Shown one piece after another: positions 1 to 9,400 of a stretch of 64,000 nt of DNA (position 1 is the stretch's first letter; every line of letters starts with the position of its first letter). Under the pieces are notes generated by a model that saw nothing but the letters and a program-made list of their open reading frames with translations, did not search any database and was not told where the DNA came from. A program made the position numbers and the translations under genes. Source of the stretch: Propionibacteriaceae bacterium ZF39 (GTDB taxonomy: Bacteria > Actinomycetota > Actinomycetes > Propionibacteriales > Propionibacteriaceae); assembly GCA_039565995.1 (NCBI GenBank), contig CP154795.1, positions 3,922,878 through 3,986,877 on the forward strand. Direction: 5' to 3'.

Positions 1-1172
1 AGCGCATGCTCCAGGCCACAGACGACTTCCCGATGAATATCGGGATCCTCGGCAAGGGCCACGCCTCCGCCCCGGAGGCCTTGGCCGAGCAGATCACCGC
101 CGGTGCCTGCGGCCTGAAGGTGCACGAGGACTGGGGCTCGACCCATTCGTCGATCGACACCTCGCTGACGATCGCCGATGAGTATGACGTGCAGGTGGCC
201 ATCCACACCGACACCCTGAACGAGGGTGGCTTCATCGACGACACGATCGCCTCGATCGGTGGACGTGTGATCCACACGTTCCACACCGAGGGAGCCGGCG
301 GCGGTCACGCGCCCGACATCATCAAGATCGCGGGCCTGCCCAACGTCCTGCCAGCCTCGACGAACCCGACCCTGCCCTACACGGTCAACACCGCCGAGGA
401 GCACATGGACATGCTGATGGTGTGCCACCACCTCAAGCCGTCCATCCCCGAGGACGTCGCATTCGCCGACTCACGCATCCGCAAGGAGACCATCGCGGCC
501 GAGGACGTCCTGCACGACCTGGGCGTCTTCGCGATCACCTCGTCGGACTCCCAGGCCATGGGCCGGATCGGCGAAGTCATCACCCGCACCTGGCAGGTGG
601 CCGACTCGATGAAGGCACAGCGGGGCCCGCTCGAGGGTGACTCCGAGCACGACGACAACAACCGCATCAAGCGCTACATCGCCAAATACACGATCAACCC
701 CGCGATCGCGCACGGCATCGGCGACGAGGTCGGTTCGGTCGAGGTCGGCAAGTTCGCCGACCTGGTGCTGTGGGACCCGAAGTTCTTCGGCGCCAAGCCC
801 GATCTGGTCATCAAGGGCGGCATCATCGCGAACGCGGTCATGGGCGATGCCAACGCGTCCATCCCGACCCCGCAGCCGCGGACGATGCGCAACCAGTGGG
901 GGGCATACGGCCTGGCGCGCGGCGAGAGCAGCCTCGTGTTCGTGTCGCAGGCGTCGCTGGAGGCCGGCGTACCCGAGGAGCTGGGCCTGACCAAGCAGGC
1001 CTATGCCGTCCACGGGATCCGCAACCTCACGAAGGCGGACCTCAAGCTCAACAACGCGACGCCCGACATCAAGGTCGACGCGCAGACCTACGAGGTTTCG
1101 ATCGATGGGGAGGTGCTGACGTCCGAGCCCGCCGAAAAGGTGGCCCTGGCGCAGCGCTACTTCCTCTTCTGA
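1..1172 (+). CDS. ureC: Urease subunit alpha, 3' part (5' end outside window)
   Basis: This is the C-terminal two thirds (about 390 residues) of the catalytic urease subunit, which hydrolyses urea to ammonia and CO2 at a di-nickel site in the cytoplasm. The visible active-site motifs are intact: LKVHEDWG with the lysine that becomes carbamylated, IHTD and [12 protein letters not shown] with metal-binding histidines, MVCHHL with the mobile-flap Cys-His, and [10 protein letters not shown] with the metal-binding aspartate. The family is about 570 residues long, so roughly 180 residues lie left of the window. It is followed by ureE-F-G-D, and ureA/ureB presumably lie upstream. The Met codon at base 6 is internal, not a start. 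Confidence 0.98.
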   Translation, partial: RMLQATDDFPMNIGILGKGHASAPEALAEQITAGACGLKVHEDWGSTHSSIDTSLTIADEYDVQVAIHTDTLNEGGFIDDTIASIGGRVIHTFHTEGAGGGHAPDIIKIAGLPNVLPASTNPTLPYTVNTAEEHMDMLMVCHHLKPSIPEDVAFADSRIRKETIAAEDVLHDLGVFAITSSDSQAMGRIGEVITRTWQVADSMKAQRGPLEGDSEHDDNNRIKRYIAKYTINPAIAHGIGDEVGSVEVGKFADLVLWDPKFFGAKPDLVIKGGIIANAVMGDANASIPTPQPRTMRNQWGAYGLARGESSLVFVSQASLEAGVPEELGLTKQAYAVHGIRNLTKADLKLNNATPDIKVDAQTYEVSIDGEVLTSEPAEKVALAQRYFLF

Positions 1173-1257
1173 GCACCGACTGGACGCCGCAGGGCCGCGC
1201 CCCCACCAGGGGGCGCGGCTCGCCCGTCGTCCCAACACCGACACAACAAGGAGCGGC

Positions 1258-1728
1258 ATGCTGATCACCCGCATCGCGGGCAATGTGCACGAGCAGGCGC
1301 TGCCTGCGGGCACCCACGTCGAGACCATCACGGTGCCCAGCGCGCAGCTGGTCAAGCGCATCCAGAGGTTGCGCACCGACCACGACACCGAGGTGGGCCT
1401 GCGGTTGCCGACCGGTGCGCCCGACCTCCGCGACGGCGACATCCTGTCGTTGGAGGGCGAGAACGCGATCGTGGTGCGCGTCGAGGCGTCCGACGTGCTG
1501 GTCATCGCGGCCCGCTCGATCCTGGAGATGGCGACCGTGGCCCACACGCTGGGCAACCGCCACCTGCAGGCGCAGTTCTTCGGTGCCGACTCCGAGTACG
1601 GGGCCGAGGTCATGGTCGTCCAGTACGACCACACCGTTCAGGCCTACCTCGACTCGGTGCGGGTGCCGTACGAGCGGCAGGAGCGGGTCATGCCCGTTCC
1701 GTTCCGACACAGCGAGCACACGCATTGA
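1258..1728 (+). CDS. ureE: Urease accessory protein UreE (nickel metallochaperone)
   Basis: A 156-residue protein of the UreE family, which delivers nickel to the apo-urease/UreDFG complex. The signature HTLGNRH lies at residues 96-102, and His96 corresponds to the conserved interface metal ligand. The C-terminus ends in a short histidine-bearing tail (RHSEHTH) rather than the long His-rich tail of Klebsiella UreE. The start ATG at 1258 is preceded by a good AAGGAG ribosome site at 1248-1253. The stop overlaps the TTG start of ureF, so translation is probably coupled. Confidence 0.95.
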   Translation: MLITRIAGNVHEQALPAGTHVETITVPSAQLVKRIQRLRTDHDTEVGLRLPTGAPDLRDGDILSLEGENAIVVRVEASDVLVIAARSILEMATVAHTLGNRHLQAQFFGADSEYGAEVMVVQYDHTVQAYLDSVRVPYERQERVMPVPFRHSEHTH

Positions 1729-2363
1729 GGCCCTTGTCGCTGCTGCTCCAACTGAGCGACTCCGCCCTGCCCACGGGCGGGTTCAGCCATTCCTTCGGGT
1801 TCGAGCAGTACATCTCCCGCGGTGAGATCCACGACGCTGCCACCTTCTCGGCGTGGTTGCGCGTCTACACCGCCAACCAGCTGACTCACACCGATGCCCT
1901 CGCCATGCGCCTGTTCTATGAGGGCCTCCCCGAGGCCGATCTGGCCGACCGGGTGGTGGCCAGCACCCTGCCCGCCCAATTGCGGGCCGCCGACGTGGCC
2001 ATGGCCAAGCGGCTGCGAACGATCGGGGTCGACGCCCTGGGCGTCCCTCGCACCGACGTCGAGCTGGCGCACCCGGCGATCGAATTCGCTCGCGTCGCCC
2101 GGCACTTCGACGTGCCCTGTGCCGACGCGATCGTCGGGCACCTGAGTGCCACGGTGAACACCCTGACGCAGAACGCGGTGCGGGGGATCCCGATCGGGCA
2201 GTCCGACGGGCAGAGGGTCGTCACGACCGCCCACGCCTGGATCGAGGACGCATGCCGGCGAGTGTGGACACTGGAGGAGGGCGACCTCGGCATGGTCGCC
2301 CCCGGGCTGGAAGTGGCCCAGATGCAGCACGAGCGCCTGCGGGCGCGCATGTTCATGAGTTAG
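1725..2363 (+). CDS. ureF: Urease accessory protein UreF
   Basis: A 212-residue UreF-family protein, which binds UreD and UreG and acts as the gatekeeper for nickel insertion into urease. The N-terminus LLQLSDSALPTGGFSHSFG is the family hallmark. The reading frame begins with TTG at 1725, overlapping the ureE stop codon; no better start is present upstream. It ends 3 bases before ureG. Both the position and the tight packing fit an ureEFGD operon. Confidence 0.94.
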   Translation: MRPLSLLLQLSDSALPTGGFSHSFGFEQYISRGEIHDAATFSAWLRVYTANQLTHTDALAMRLFYEGLPEADLADRVVASTLPAQLRAADVAMAKRLRTIGVDALGVPRTDVELAHPAIEFARVARHFDVPCADAIVGHLSATVNTLTQNAVRGIPIGQSDGQRVVTTAHAWIEDACRRVWTLEEGDLGMVAPGLEVAQMQHERLRARMFMS

Positions 2364-2366
2364 TCG

Positions 2367-3001
<635 letters not shown>

Positions 3002-3005
<4 letters not shown>

Positions 3006-3877
3006 GTTCGGCGTTGGGGTTCCGCGCGGTCGCGTCCGGGCCGGATGCGTACGCGGGGACGATGAACCTGTCCGTGGGGCGGGCCGGGGGCCGATCCCGG
3101 CCCGTGCGGACCGAGAGCTCCGGTGTCCTGCGGTTGATGAAGCCGTTGCACCTGGACGACTCGGGCCAGGTCGCGTACTTCGTGGTCAACCCGGGGGGCG
3201 CCTACTTCAGCGAGGCCTGCCGCATGGACGTGGAGGTGCTGGCGGACGCCAACCTGCTGCTGTCCTCGCAGGGTGCCACCCGCATCTACCGGACGCCCCG
3301 CGGCCCGGCCGTGCAGGAGGCCCACTTCACGGTGCGGTCCGGCGGACGCCTGGAATACGTTCCCGACCAGCTGATCGCCTACCGGGACGCCGACTACCGA
3401 CAGGTGACCACGATCACCATGGCCCCCGACGCACAGGTATTCGTCGAGGAGATCGTCACGCCCGGCTGGGACCCCGACGGCACCCCCTTCACCTATGCGG
3501 GGATGCTGCTGCGCATGGAAGTCCATCACGTCGACGGCGGCCTGGTGTGTGCCGACAACGTGCGGATCGTGCCGGGCGACATCGGCGCGGCCATCGACGG
3601 CATCGGATACATGGAGGGCGCCTCGCACATGGGCAACGTGCTCATCCTGGGCCAGCACGTCGGCGACGCGTACGTCGAGGCCGTGCGCGAGGTGGTGGAC
3701 ACCTCGGGCCTGACGACGGCGGGCGTGACGTCCGGCTCGCGCCACGGGATCCCCTGGGTCATGGTGCGCGCGTTGGCGTCCTCGACCGACACGCTGAGCG
3801 CGATGGTCCTGGCGATCAACGAGCACGACCGGGCGGTGACCACCGGCCAGGGACGCCTCCACCTGCGGCGCTACTGA
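3002..3877 (+). CDS. ureD: Urease accessory protein UreD (UreH)
   Basis: A 291-residue UreD-family scaffold protein that contacts apo-urease and forms the UreD-UreF-UreG activation complex. Family-like features include the early [18 protein letters not shown] and the central [28 protein letters not shown] segments. It starts at ATG 3002 within the end of ureG and is the last gene of the urease operon. It stops 5 bases before the end of the convergent ArsR-type regulator gene. The order ureC-E-F-G-D is common in actinobacteria. Confidence 0.93.
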
Positions 3878-3882
3878 CCACG

Positions 3883-4197
3883 TCAGCCGTCGTGCCGGTG
3901 CCCCATGAAGTGCAGGACGTGGTGGGCGACCTCATCGATGAGGCGGTAGCGCACCAGCCGCCCTTCGCGGCGGGCCTGCACCCAACCCTGCTCCCGCAGC
4001 ACCCGCAGGGCCTGGGATGCGGCCGTCTGGGAGATCCCCGCCGCAGCAGCCAGGTCGACCACGGGCGAGTCCGGGTGCAGGTGGATGTGCGAGAGCAGCT
4101 TCAGGCGCGTCGGGTCGGCCAGAAGCTCGAAGTGCCGGGCCCAGGCGTCGGATGAGGGGCCGGGCAGGTCGGGATCGTCGATCTTGGACATTCCCAC
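3883..4197 (-). CDS. ArsR/SmtB-family repressor, probably nickel-responsive
   Basis: A 104-residue winged-helix regulator of the ArsR/SmtB family. The helix-turn-helix is around residues 48-70 (DLAAAAGISQTAASQALRVL) and the wing is ARREGRLVRYRL. The last 20 residues are rich in metal ligands (an Asp-Glu pair, a His-His pair, then FMGHRHDG), which resembles the alpha-5 plus C-terminal sites of nickel/cobalt sensors such as NmtR. The gene is divergent from a nickel-type ABC importer and adjoins the urease operon. I infer that it represses the importer when nickel is sufficient. Cobalt or zinc sensing cannot be excluded. Confidence 0.8.
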   Translation of the reverse strand: MGMSKIDDPDLPGPSSDAWARHFELLADPTRLKLLSHIHLHPDSPVVDLAAAAGISQTAASQALRVLREQGWVQARREGRLVRYRLIDEVAHHVLHFMGHRHDG

Positions 4198-4225
4198 CCC
4201 CTCGGCCTCAGCACCTTGCTACGCT

Positions 4226-4255
4226 CCAATATGTGTCCAGCCAGACACATATTGG
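4226..4255. promoter_or_regulatory. Perfect 12-6-12 inverted repeat, likely ArsR-type operator
   Basis: The arm CCAATATGTGTC at 4226-4237 is the exact reverse complement of GACACATATTGG at 4244-4255, with a 6-base spacer. SmtB/NmtR-type regulators bind 12-n-12 AT-rich inverted repeats of this layout. The site lies 28 bases upstream of the regulator start and 13 bases upstream of the importer start, so one bound dimer could control both promoters. Confidence 0.8.
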
Positions 4256-4268
4256 GAAGGACCCACCC

Positions 4269-5897
4269 ATGCTAACTCGCCTCATGTCGCGCGCAGGGGT
4301 TGCCCTGATCGCCGGCACCCTCGCGCTCACGGCGTGTTCTGCACCCCAGAGTGCAACCCGCACCTCCGACCAGAGCGGGGACCGGGCCACGAGGATCGTC
4401 CTGGCCGATGCCTACGACCTCGGCGGGTTCAACCCCATCAGCGGCTACGGCGAACTCGGCGTCTCGCCGTTGTACGACGGTTTGATGCGGCTCGACAGCT
4501 CTGGCGATGACAGGCTGCCCGCCTTCGCGCCCGCCCTCGCCACGGCGCCGCCCACGAGCAACGCCGACTTCACCGAGTGGACCGTTCCGCTGCGCAGCGG
4601 GGTCACCTTCCACGACGGCACCTCGTTCGATGCCGCCGACGTGGTGGCCACCTACGAGGCCGTCCTCGACCCGGCGAGCGCGTCCGAGATCGCGTCGGCG
4701 TTCGAGATGATCGACGCGGTCACCGGCCAGGCCACCGATGCCGGGGAGTCGGTCACGTTCACCCTCAAATATCCGTACGCCGACTTCCCCGCGCGTCTGC
4801 TGCTCGTCATCGCCCCCTCCGAGAAGCTGACCGGCGGGCTGGCGTCCGAATCGAGTCTCAACCGCGAGCCGGTCGGCACCGGGCCTTACCGGCTGGCCGA
4901 GCTCAGCACCGACAGGGCGGTGTTCGTCGTCAATGAGTCGTACTGGGGGTCGGTCCCGCAGGTCCGGGAGCTGACGACGGTCCATCTGCCTGACGACGGC
5001 GCGCGCGCGATGCGTGTGGCGGCGGGAGAGTTCGACGGCACGGTGCTGCCACCGGCCCTCGCCAAGACGTTCGAGGCCCGCAACGGCTTCTCGGTCGAGC
5101 CCGCACGCTCCGCCGACTGGCGGGGCGTGTCACTCCCCGCTGACGTCGCGTTCACCGCTGACCCCCAGGTGCGCATCGCGCTCAACCTGGCGGTCGACCG
5201 CGAGGCGATCGTCTCGAAGGTGCTGGCCGGCTACGGCACGGCCGCGCACACCCCCGTGTCCCCGATGTACGGCGACGCGTTCGACCCGGAGGCCGCCTTC
5301 CCCTTCGATCCGGACCGGGCCCGAGCGATGCTCGCCGCCGCCGGCTGGACGCCGGGGCCGGACGGCGTACTCGTCAAGGGCGACGACCGGGCGACCTTCA
5401 CGGTCGCGGTCAGCCCCACCGACTCGCTGCGCCGCGATCTGGCGACCGCCTTCGCGGCCGACATGAAGAAGATCGGCGTCGAAGTGAAGCTGGAGGCCCT
5501 CGGCTGGGACAAGATCGAGCCCCGCATCGGCGATCTGGGCATCCTGCTCGGTGGGGGCGACAAGCCGTACTCCCTCGACACCCAGGTGTTCGCGGCGCTG
5601 CACACCCCGATCGACGGCACGGCAGTCTGGGACAACCCCGGCCGCTTCGGCACCCCCGCCCTGGACGCCGCGCTCGATGAGGCCCGCCGCACCGCCGACG
5701 AGTCCCGCCGCACGACCCTGTATCGCGAGGTGCAGTCCGAATACCTGACGGACCCGTCGTACGTGTTCCTGGCGTTCCTCGAGCACACCTATGTGGTGCG
5801 CGACAGCGACTGGAAGCGGGCACCCGTGACGGTGGAGCCGCACGCCCACGGCGTCAACTGGGGCCCGTGGTGGAACCTCGCCACGTGGACGCGCTGA
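4269..5897 (+). CDS. nikA: ABC importer substrate-binding lipoprotein, nickel/peptide family
   Basis: A 542-residue family 5 extracellular solute-binding protein (NikA/DppA/OppA type). The start at 4269 gives a short signal peptide ending in the lipobox LTAC, so the mature protein is a membrane-anchored lipoprotein, and AAGGA lies just upstream. The body has typical family segments (PLRSGVTFHDGTSFDAADV, GTGPYRL, VDREAIV, FPFDPDRARAMLAAAGW). Family 5 proteins bind peptides or nickel chelates. The nickel assignment rests on the adjacent urease operon and metal-sensor-like regulator, not on the fold. It is the first gene of a five-gene importer operon. Confidence 0.82.
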   Translation: MLTRLMSRAGVALIAGTLALTACSAPQSATRTSDQSGDRATRIVLADAYDLGGFNPISGYGELGVSPLYDGLMRLDSSGDDRLPAFAPALATAPPTSNADFTEWTVPLRSGVTFHDGTSFDAADVVATYEAVLDPASASEIASAFEMIDAVTGQATDAGESVTFTLKYPYADFPARLLLVIAPSEKLTGGLASESSLNREPVGTGPYRLAELSTDRAVFVVNESYWGSVPQVRELTTVHLPDDGARAMRVAAGEFDGTVLPPALAKTFEARNGFSVEPARSADWRGVSLPADVAFTADPQVRIALNLAVDREAIVSKVLAGYGTAAHTPVSPMYGDAFDPEAAFPFDPDRARAMLAAAGWTPGPDGVLVKGDDRATFTVAVSPTDSLRRDLATAFAADMKKIGVEVKLEALGWDKIEPRIGDLGILLGGGDKPYSLDTQVFAALHTPIDGTAVWDNPGRFGTPALDAALDEARRTADESRRTTLYREVQSEYLTDPSYVFLAFLEHTYVVRDSDWKRAPVTVEPHAHGVNWGPWWNLATWTR

Positions 5898-5903
5898 CCC
5901 GAC

Positions 5904-6923
5904 ATGACCACGACCGCCGCCAGCTTCACCGCCGCCCGCACCGCACGTCGCCGACGTGAGGTGCGGGGGCTGGTGTGGCGGCGGCTGGCGGTGCTGGTCC
6001 CCCTGCTGGCCGTGATCTCGATGGGTGTGTTCCTCCTGGCGGACGCGTCGCCCTTCGACCCCCTCGTCGGCTATCTGGGCGACCGTTACCAGTTCACCAG
6101 CGACGCCCAGCGCGACACGCTCACCCAGACGCTGCAGCTCGACCAGAGCTGGTGGGTCGCCTGGACGACGTGGCTGGGCGGGCTCGTGCAGGGCGATCTG
6201 GGGCACTCCCGCGCGTACGCGATGCCGGTGGCCGACCTCATCGCGCAGCGCCTCCCCTGGACCCTGCTGCTGTCGACGGCCGGGCTCGTGATCGCCGTGG
6301 TCCTGGGTGTTGCCGGTGGGGCCATGGCCGCGCTGCGGCCGGGGTCGGTGATCGATCGGCTGGTCCACGGTGTATCGATGGTCGTGCAGGCCGTGCCCCC
6401 CTTCGTGGTGGCCATGCTGGCCATCCTGGTGGGGGCCTTGGCGCTGGGCTGGTTCCCGGCGGGCGGGGCGTCCCCCATCTCCGGGCCCCGCACCATCGGT
6501 GCCGTCGCACACCACCTGGCATTGCCCGCCCTCGTGCTGGGCCTGTCGCAGACGCCGTGGCTGTTGCTCGCCGTGCGCGCCGAGGTCACCGCGGGGCTGT
6601 CGTCCGACCCCGTTCGTGCCGCCGTCTCCCGGGGCATCGGGTGGCCGCGGGTCGTGACCGGACACGTGCTGCCGCAGGCGTGGGCACCGCTGGCGACGCT
6701 GGCGGGCGTTCGGTTGCCGGAGTTGATCGTGGGCGCCGTGTTGGTCGAGGAGGTGTTCGCCTGGCCGGGCCTCGCCGCAGCGCTGGTTACGTCGGCCCGT
6801 GTGCTCGACCTGCCCCTGTTGGCGTTCCTGACCCTGGCGAGCACGGCGCTGGTGCTGCTGGGATCGCTGCTGGCCGACGTCGCGTACCTGCGTCTCGACC
6901 CCAGGGTGCGTGCCGATGACTGA
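5904..6923 (+). CDS. nikB: ABC importer permease 1 (NikB/DppB family)
   Basis: A 339-residue inner-membrane permease of the DppB/NikB family. There is an N-terminal membrane helix, a loop with RYQFTSDAQRDTLTQTLQLDQSWW, then the binding-protein-dependent transport domain with about five further helices. The EAA-type loop is near RAAVSRGIGWPRVVTGHVLPQAW, the contact site for the ATPase. It starts 6 bases after nikA and overlaps the next permease by eight bases, as expected for a stoichiometric transporter operon. Confidence 0.88.
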   Translation: MTTTAASFTAARTARRRREVRGLVWRRLAVLVPLLAVISMGVFLLADASPFDPLVGYLGDRYQFTSDAQRDTLTQTLQLDQSWWVAWTTWLGGLVQGDLGHSRAYAMPVADLIAQRLPWTLLLSTAGLVIAVVLGVAGGAMAALRPGSVIDRLVHGVSMVVQAVPPFVVAMLAILVGALALGWFPAGGASPISGPRTIGAVAHHLALPALVLGLSQTPWLLLAVRAEVTAGLSSDPVRAAVSRGIGWPRVVTGHVLPQAWAPLATLAGVRLPELIVGAVLVEEVFAWPGLAAALVTSARVLDLPLLAFLTLASTALVLLGSLLADVAYLRLDPRVRADD

Positions 6924-7770
6924 CGCGGTGGTCACGGGGGCGACCCCGTCGGTGCGGTTTCGATGGCTGCCCTGGGCCTGGCTCGGGCTGGCCGCGATCG
7001 TGCTGTACGCGGTAGTGGTCCCCCTGCTGGCGCCGGCCGCCTGGCACGAGGTCGACCTGGCCGCGGCCCGCCAGGCGCCGTCGCAGGCGCACTGGTTCGG
7101 CACCGACAGCACCGGCCGTGACCTGTTCGTGCGGGTGGCCGAAGGGCTGCGGGTCAGCCTCGTGATCGCGGTCATCTGCTCGGTCACCTCCACGCTGATC
7201 GGGGTAGCCGTGGGCACCTTCGCCGCGGTGGCCGGCGGGGTGATCGACGGCGTCCTCATGCGGTTCACCGACGCGACCAACGCGCTGCCGCACCTGCTGC
7301 TGGGCATCACGATCGTGGCCTTCTTCCCGGGGTCCCTGGTCGCGATCATCGCCTCGATCGCGCTGACCCACTGGCCCCAGGTAGCCCGCATCGTGCGCTC
7401 GGTGGCCGTGACCACCCGGCGCATGGAGTTCGTCGACGCCGCTTACCTCGCCGGCGCCCGCCGGCGCGACGTGACCGTGCGGCACATCCTCCCGGCGGTC
7501 TCGGGGCAGGCCGCGGTGGCGATCGTGCTGCTGCTGCCGCACGCGATCTGGCACGAGTCCACGCTGTCGTTCCTCGGGTTGGGGCTGGCTCCCGACGCTG
7601 CCTCCCTCGGCACGCTGCTGGCGATCGCGCGCGGCGAGATGCTCATCGGCGCCTGGTGGGCGCTCGCCTTCCCCGCTCTCGTGCTCGTGGGGACCACGCT
7701 CGCGGCGTCCGGCATCGCGCACCGGCTGCAGCGCAGGTTCGCGCCCGTCGCGGAAGCGCGGGTCGCGTGA
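6916..7770 (+). CDS. nikC: ABC importer permease 2 (NikC/DppC family)
   Basis: A 284-residue inner-membrane permease of the DppC/NikC family. The family segment HWFGTDSTGRDLF follows the first membrane helix, and the EAA loop is DAAYLAGARRRDVTVRHILP. I chose the ATG at 6916, inside the end of nikB; a GTG six bases upstream is an alternative. Its stop shares one base with the start of the first ATPase gene (TGATG). Confidence 0.88.
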   Translation: MTDAVVTGATPSVRFRWLPWAWLGLAAIVLYAVVVPLLAPAAWHEVDLAAARQAPSQAHWFGTDSTGRDLFVRVAEGLRVSLVIAVICSVTSTLIGVAVGTFAAVAGGVIDGVLMRFTDATNALPHLLLGITIVAFFPGSLVAIIASIALTHWPQVARIVRSVAVTTRRMEFVDAAYLAGARRRDVTVRHILPAVSGQAAVAIVLLLPHAIWHESTLSFLGLGLAPDAASLGTLLAIARGEMLIGAWWALAFPALVLVGTTLAASGIAHRLQRRFAPVAEARVA

Positions 7771-8642
7771 TGGCAACCCGCGCCGAGGTCACCGGCTTGA
7801 CCCTCCGCATCCCGACCCGGGTGGCCGGGCGCCCCACGTTCGTCCACGCGGCCACCGACGTCTCGATCACCCTGGCGGCCGGACGCGTGCACGCCCTGGT
7901 CGGCGAGTCCGGCAGCGGCAAGTCGGTGCTCGCCTCGACCTTGACCGGTCTGCTGCCCCCGGGGACCCGCGTGAGCGGCCGCGTAGTCGTCGACGGGATC
8001 GACGTGACGCCCGCCCTGGGTACGCCGCGGCATCGCATCTGGGGCCTTCTGCGCGGCCGCGTCGTCGGGAGCGTGGCCCAATCGGCGGCCACGTCCTTCA
8101 CGCCGACCCGCACCATCGGCAGCCAGCTGCTCGAGGCGATCGAGGCTCTGGGGGGCACCCGGTCGGTCGACGAACTTGCCGACATCGCGCGCCTGCCGGC
8201 CTGGGCGCTCGCCGCGTACCCCCACGAACTGTCGGGCGGGCTGGTGGGGCGAGCGGCGGTGGCCGCAGCCCTGGCCGGGCAACCGTCGATCATCGTGGCC
8301 GACGAGCCCACGGCGTCCCTGGATCGTGACCTGGCCGGACAGGTGCTCGACCTGCTGCGCGACCAGGCCGACGCCGGGGCGTCCGTGCTGCTGATCACCC
8401 ACGACGTGGCCGGTCTGCTCGACCGTGCGGTGGCAGACGACGTGTCGGTGATGTACGCCGGGCGCATCGTCGAACGGGGTGGGGCCGCGCAGGTGTGGGA
8501 CGACCCCCGGGCGGCCTACACCAGGGCCCTGCTGGCGGCGCTGCCCCGCAACGGCCTGCACGTCGTCCCCGGCGACCCGCCGGCGCTCACCGACCTGGCC
8601 GAGGGCGTCCGGTTCGAGGACCGAGTGGGGGGTGCGTTGTGA
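7770..8642 (+). CDS. nikD: ABC importer ATPase 1 (NikD/OppD family)
   Basis: A 290-residue ABC ATPase. Walker A is GESGSGKS and Walker B is IIVADEPTASLD. The signature loop reads LSGGLVGRA instead of the usual LSGGQ, which is mildly atypical. The C-terminal extension is much shorter than in OppD and lacks a recognisable cysteine cluster. The start is the ATG at 7770 that overlaps the nikC stop. It is coupled by a four-base overlap to the second ATPase. Confidence 0.86.
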   Translation: MATRAEVTGLTLRIPTRVAGRPTFVHAATDVSITLAAGRVHALVGESGSGKSVLASTLTGLLPPGTRVSGRVVVDGIDVTPALGTPRHRIWGLLRGRVVGSVAQSAATSFTPTRTIGSQLLEAIEALGGTRSVDELADIARLPAWALAAYPHELSGGLVGRAAVAAALAGQPSIIVADEPTASLDRDLAGQVLDLLRDQADAGASVLLITHDVAGLLDRAVADDVSVMYAGRIVERGGAAQVWDDPRAAYTRALLAALPRNGLHVVPGDPPALTDLAEGVRFEDRVGGAL

Positions 8643-9400
8643 GCGGGGCGAGCCTCGCGCGTGTGGCGATCGCGCCGGGCGGACTGGAGGCGCAGGGCGG
8701 GCTGGTGGCGCAGGGCGTGCGGGTGTCCTACGACGGGCGCATCGTGCTCGACGGGGTGTCGCTGAGCCTGCCCCGCGGGCGCACCATCGGTCTGGTCGGG
8801 CCGTCGGGGGTCGGCAAGTCGACGCTGGCGCGGGTCCTGGCGGGGCTGCTGGTGCCCGAGGCAGGCACGGTCACCCACGACGGCGAACCCGTGGTGACCC
8901 GGCGGGGGCGCATGGGCGACCGGGTGGGCATGCTGTTCCAGTCGCCGCGCCGCTCCTGCAACCCCCAACAACGATTGGGCGACCTGATCGCCGAGCCGCT
9001 GCGCTACCGGAAGCGTCGGGCGCCGCGGTCGGCCCACGCCGCACGCGTGGCCGAGGTCGCCACCGAGGTGGGCCTGACCGCCGACCTTCTCGGACGCCTG
9101 CCCGCCGAGGTCAGCGATGGCCAGCTCCAGCGCGCTGCACTGGCCCGCGCCCTGGTCGCGGATCCGTGCCACCTCATCTGCGATGAGGCCACCGCCATGC
9201 TGGACGCCATCACCACCGCCTCGATCGTGGCCGTCCTGCGCCGCCGGGCGGACGCCGGGCTCGGCGTACTCGCGATCAGCCACGATCGCGAACTGCTGGA
9301 CGCCTGGGCCGACGACGTCGTCGAGCTCAGTCAGGGGCAAGCGTCACCGGCGGCCGTTCGAAGGCCCCGTCGGCCGGATTGCCGGACGGGGGCATGGTGA
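8639..9400 (+). CDS. nikE: ABC importer ATPase 2 (NikE/OppF family)
   Basis: A 253-residue ABC ATPase beginning with GTG 8639 (VSGASLARV). Walker A is GPSGVGKST, the signature is SDGQLQRAALARAL, and Walker B is HLICDEATAMLDA. The last 25 residues (low-complexity, arginine/proline-rich) run over the 3' end of the convergent gene at 9327. This 74-base overlap suggests that the original stop was lost or that one gene has been extended. It ends the importer operon. Confidence 0.84.
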   Translation: MSGASLARVAIAPGGLEAQGGLVAQGVRVSYDGRIVLDGVSLSLPRGRTIGLVGPSGVGKSTLARVLAGLLVPEAGTVTHDGEPVVTRRGRMGDRVGMLFQSPRRSCNPQQRLGDLIAEPLRYRKRRAPRSAHAARVAEVATEVGLTADLLGRLPAEVSDGQLQRAALARALVADPCHLICDEATAMLDAITTASIVAVLRRRADAGLGVLAISHDRELLDAWADDVVELSQGQASPAAVRRPRRPDCRTGAW

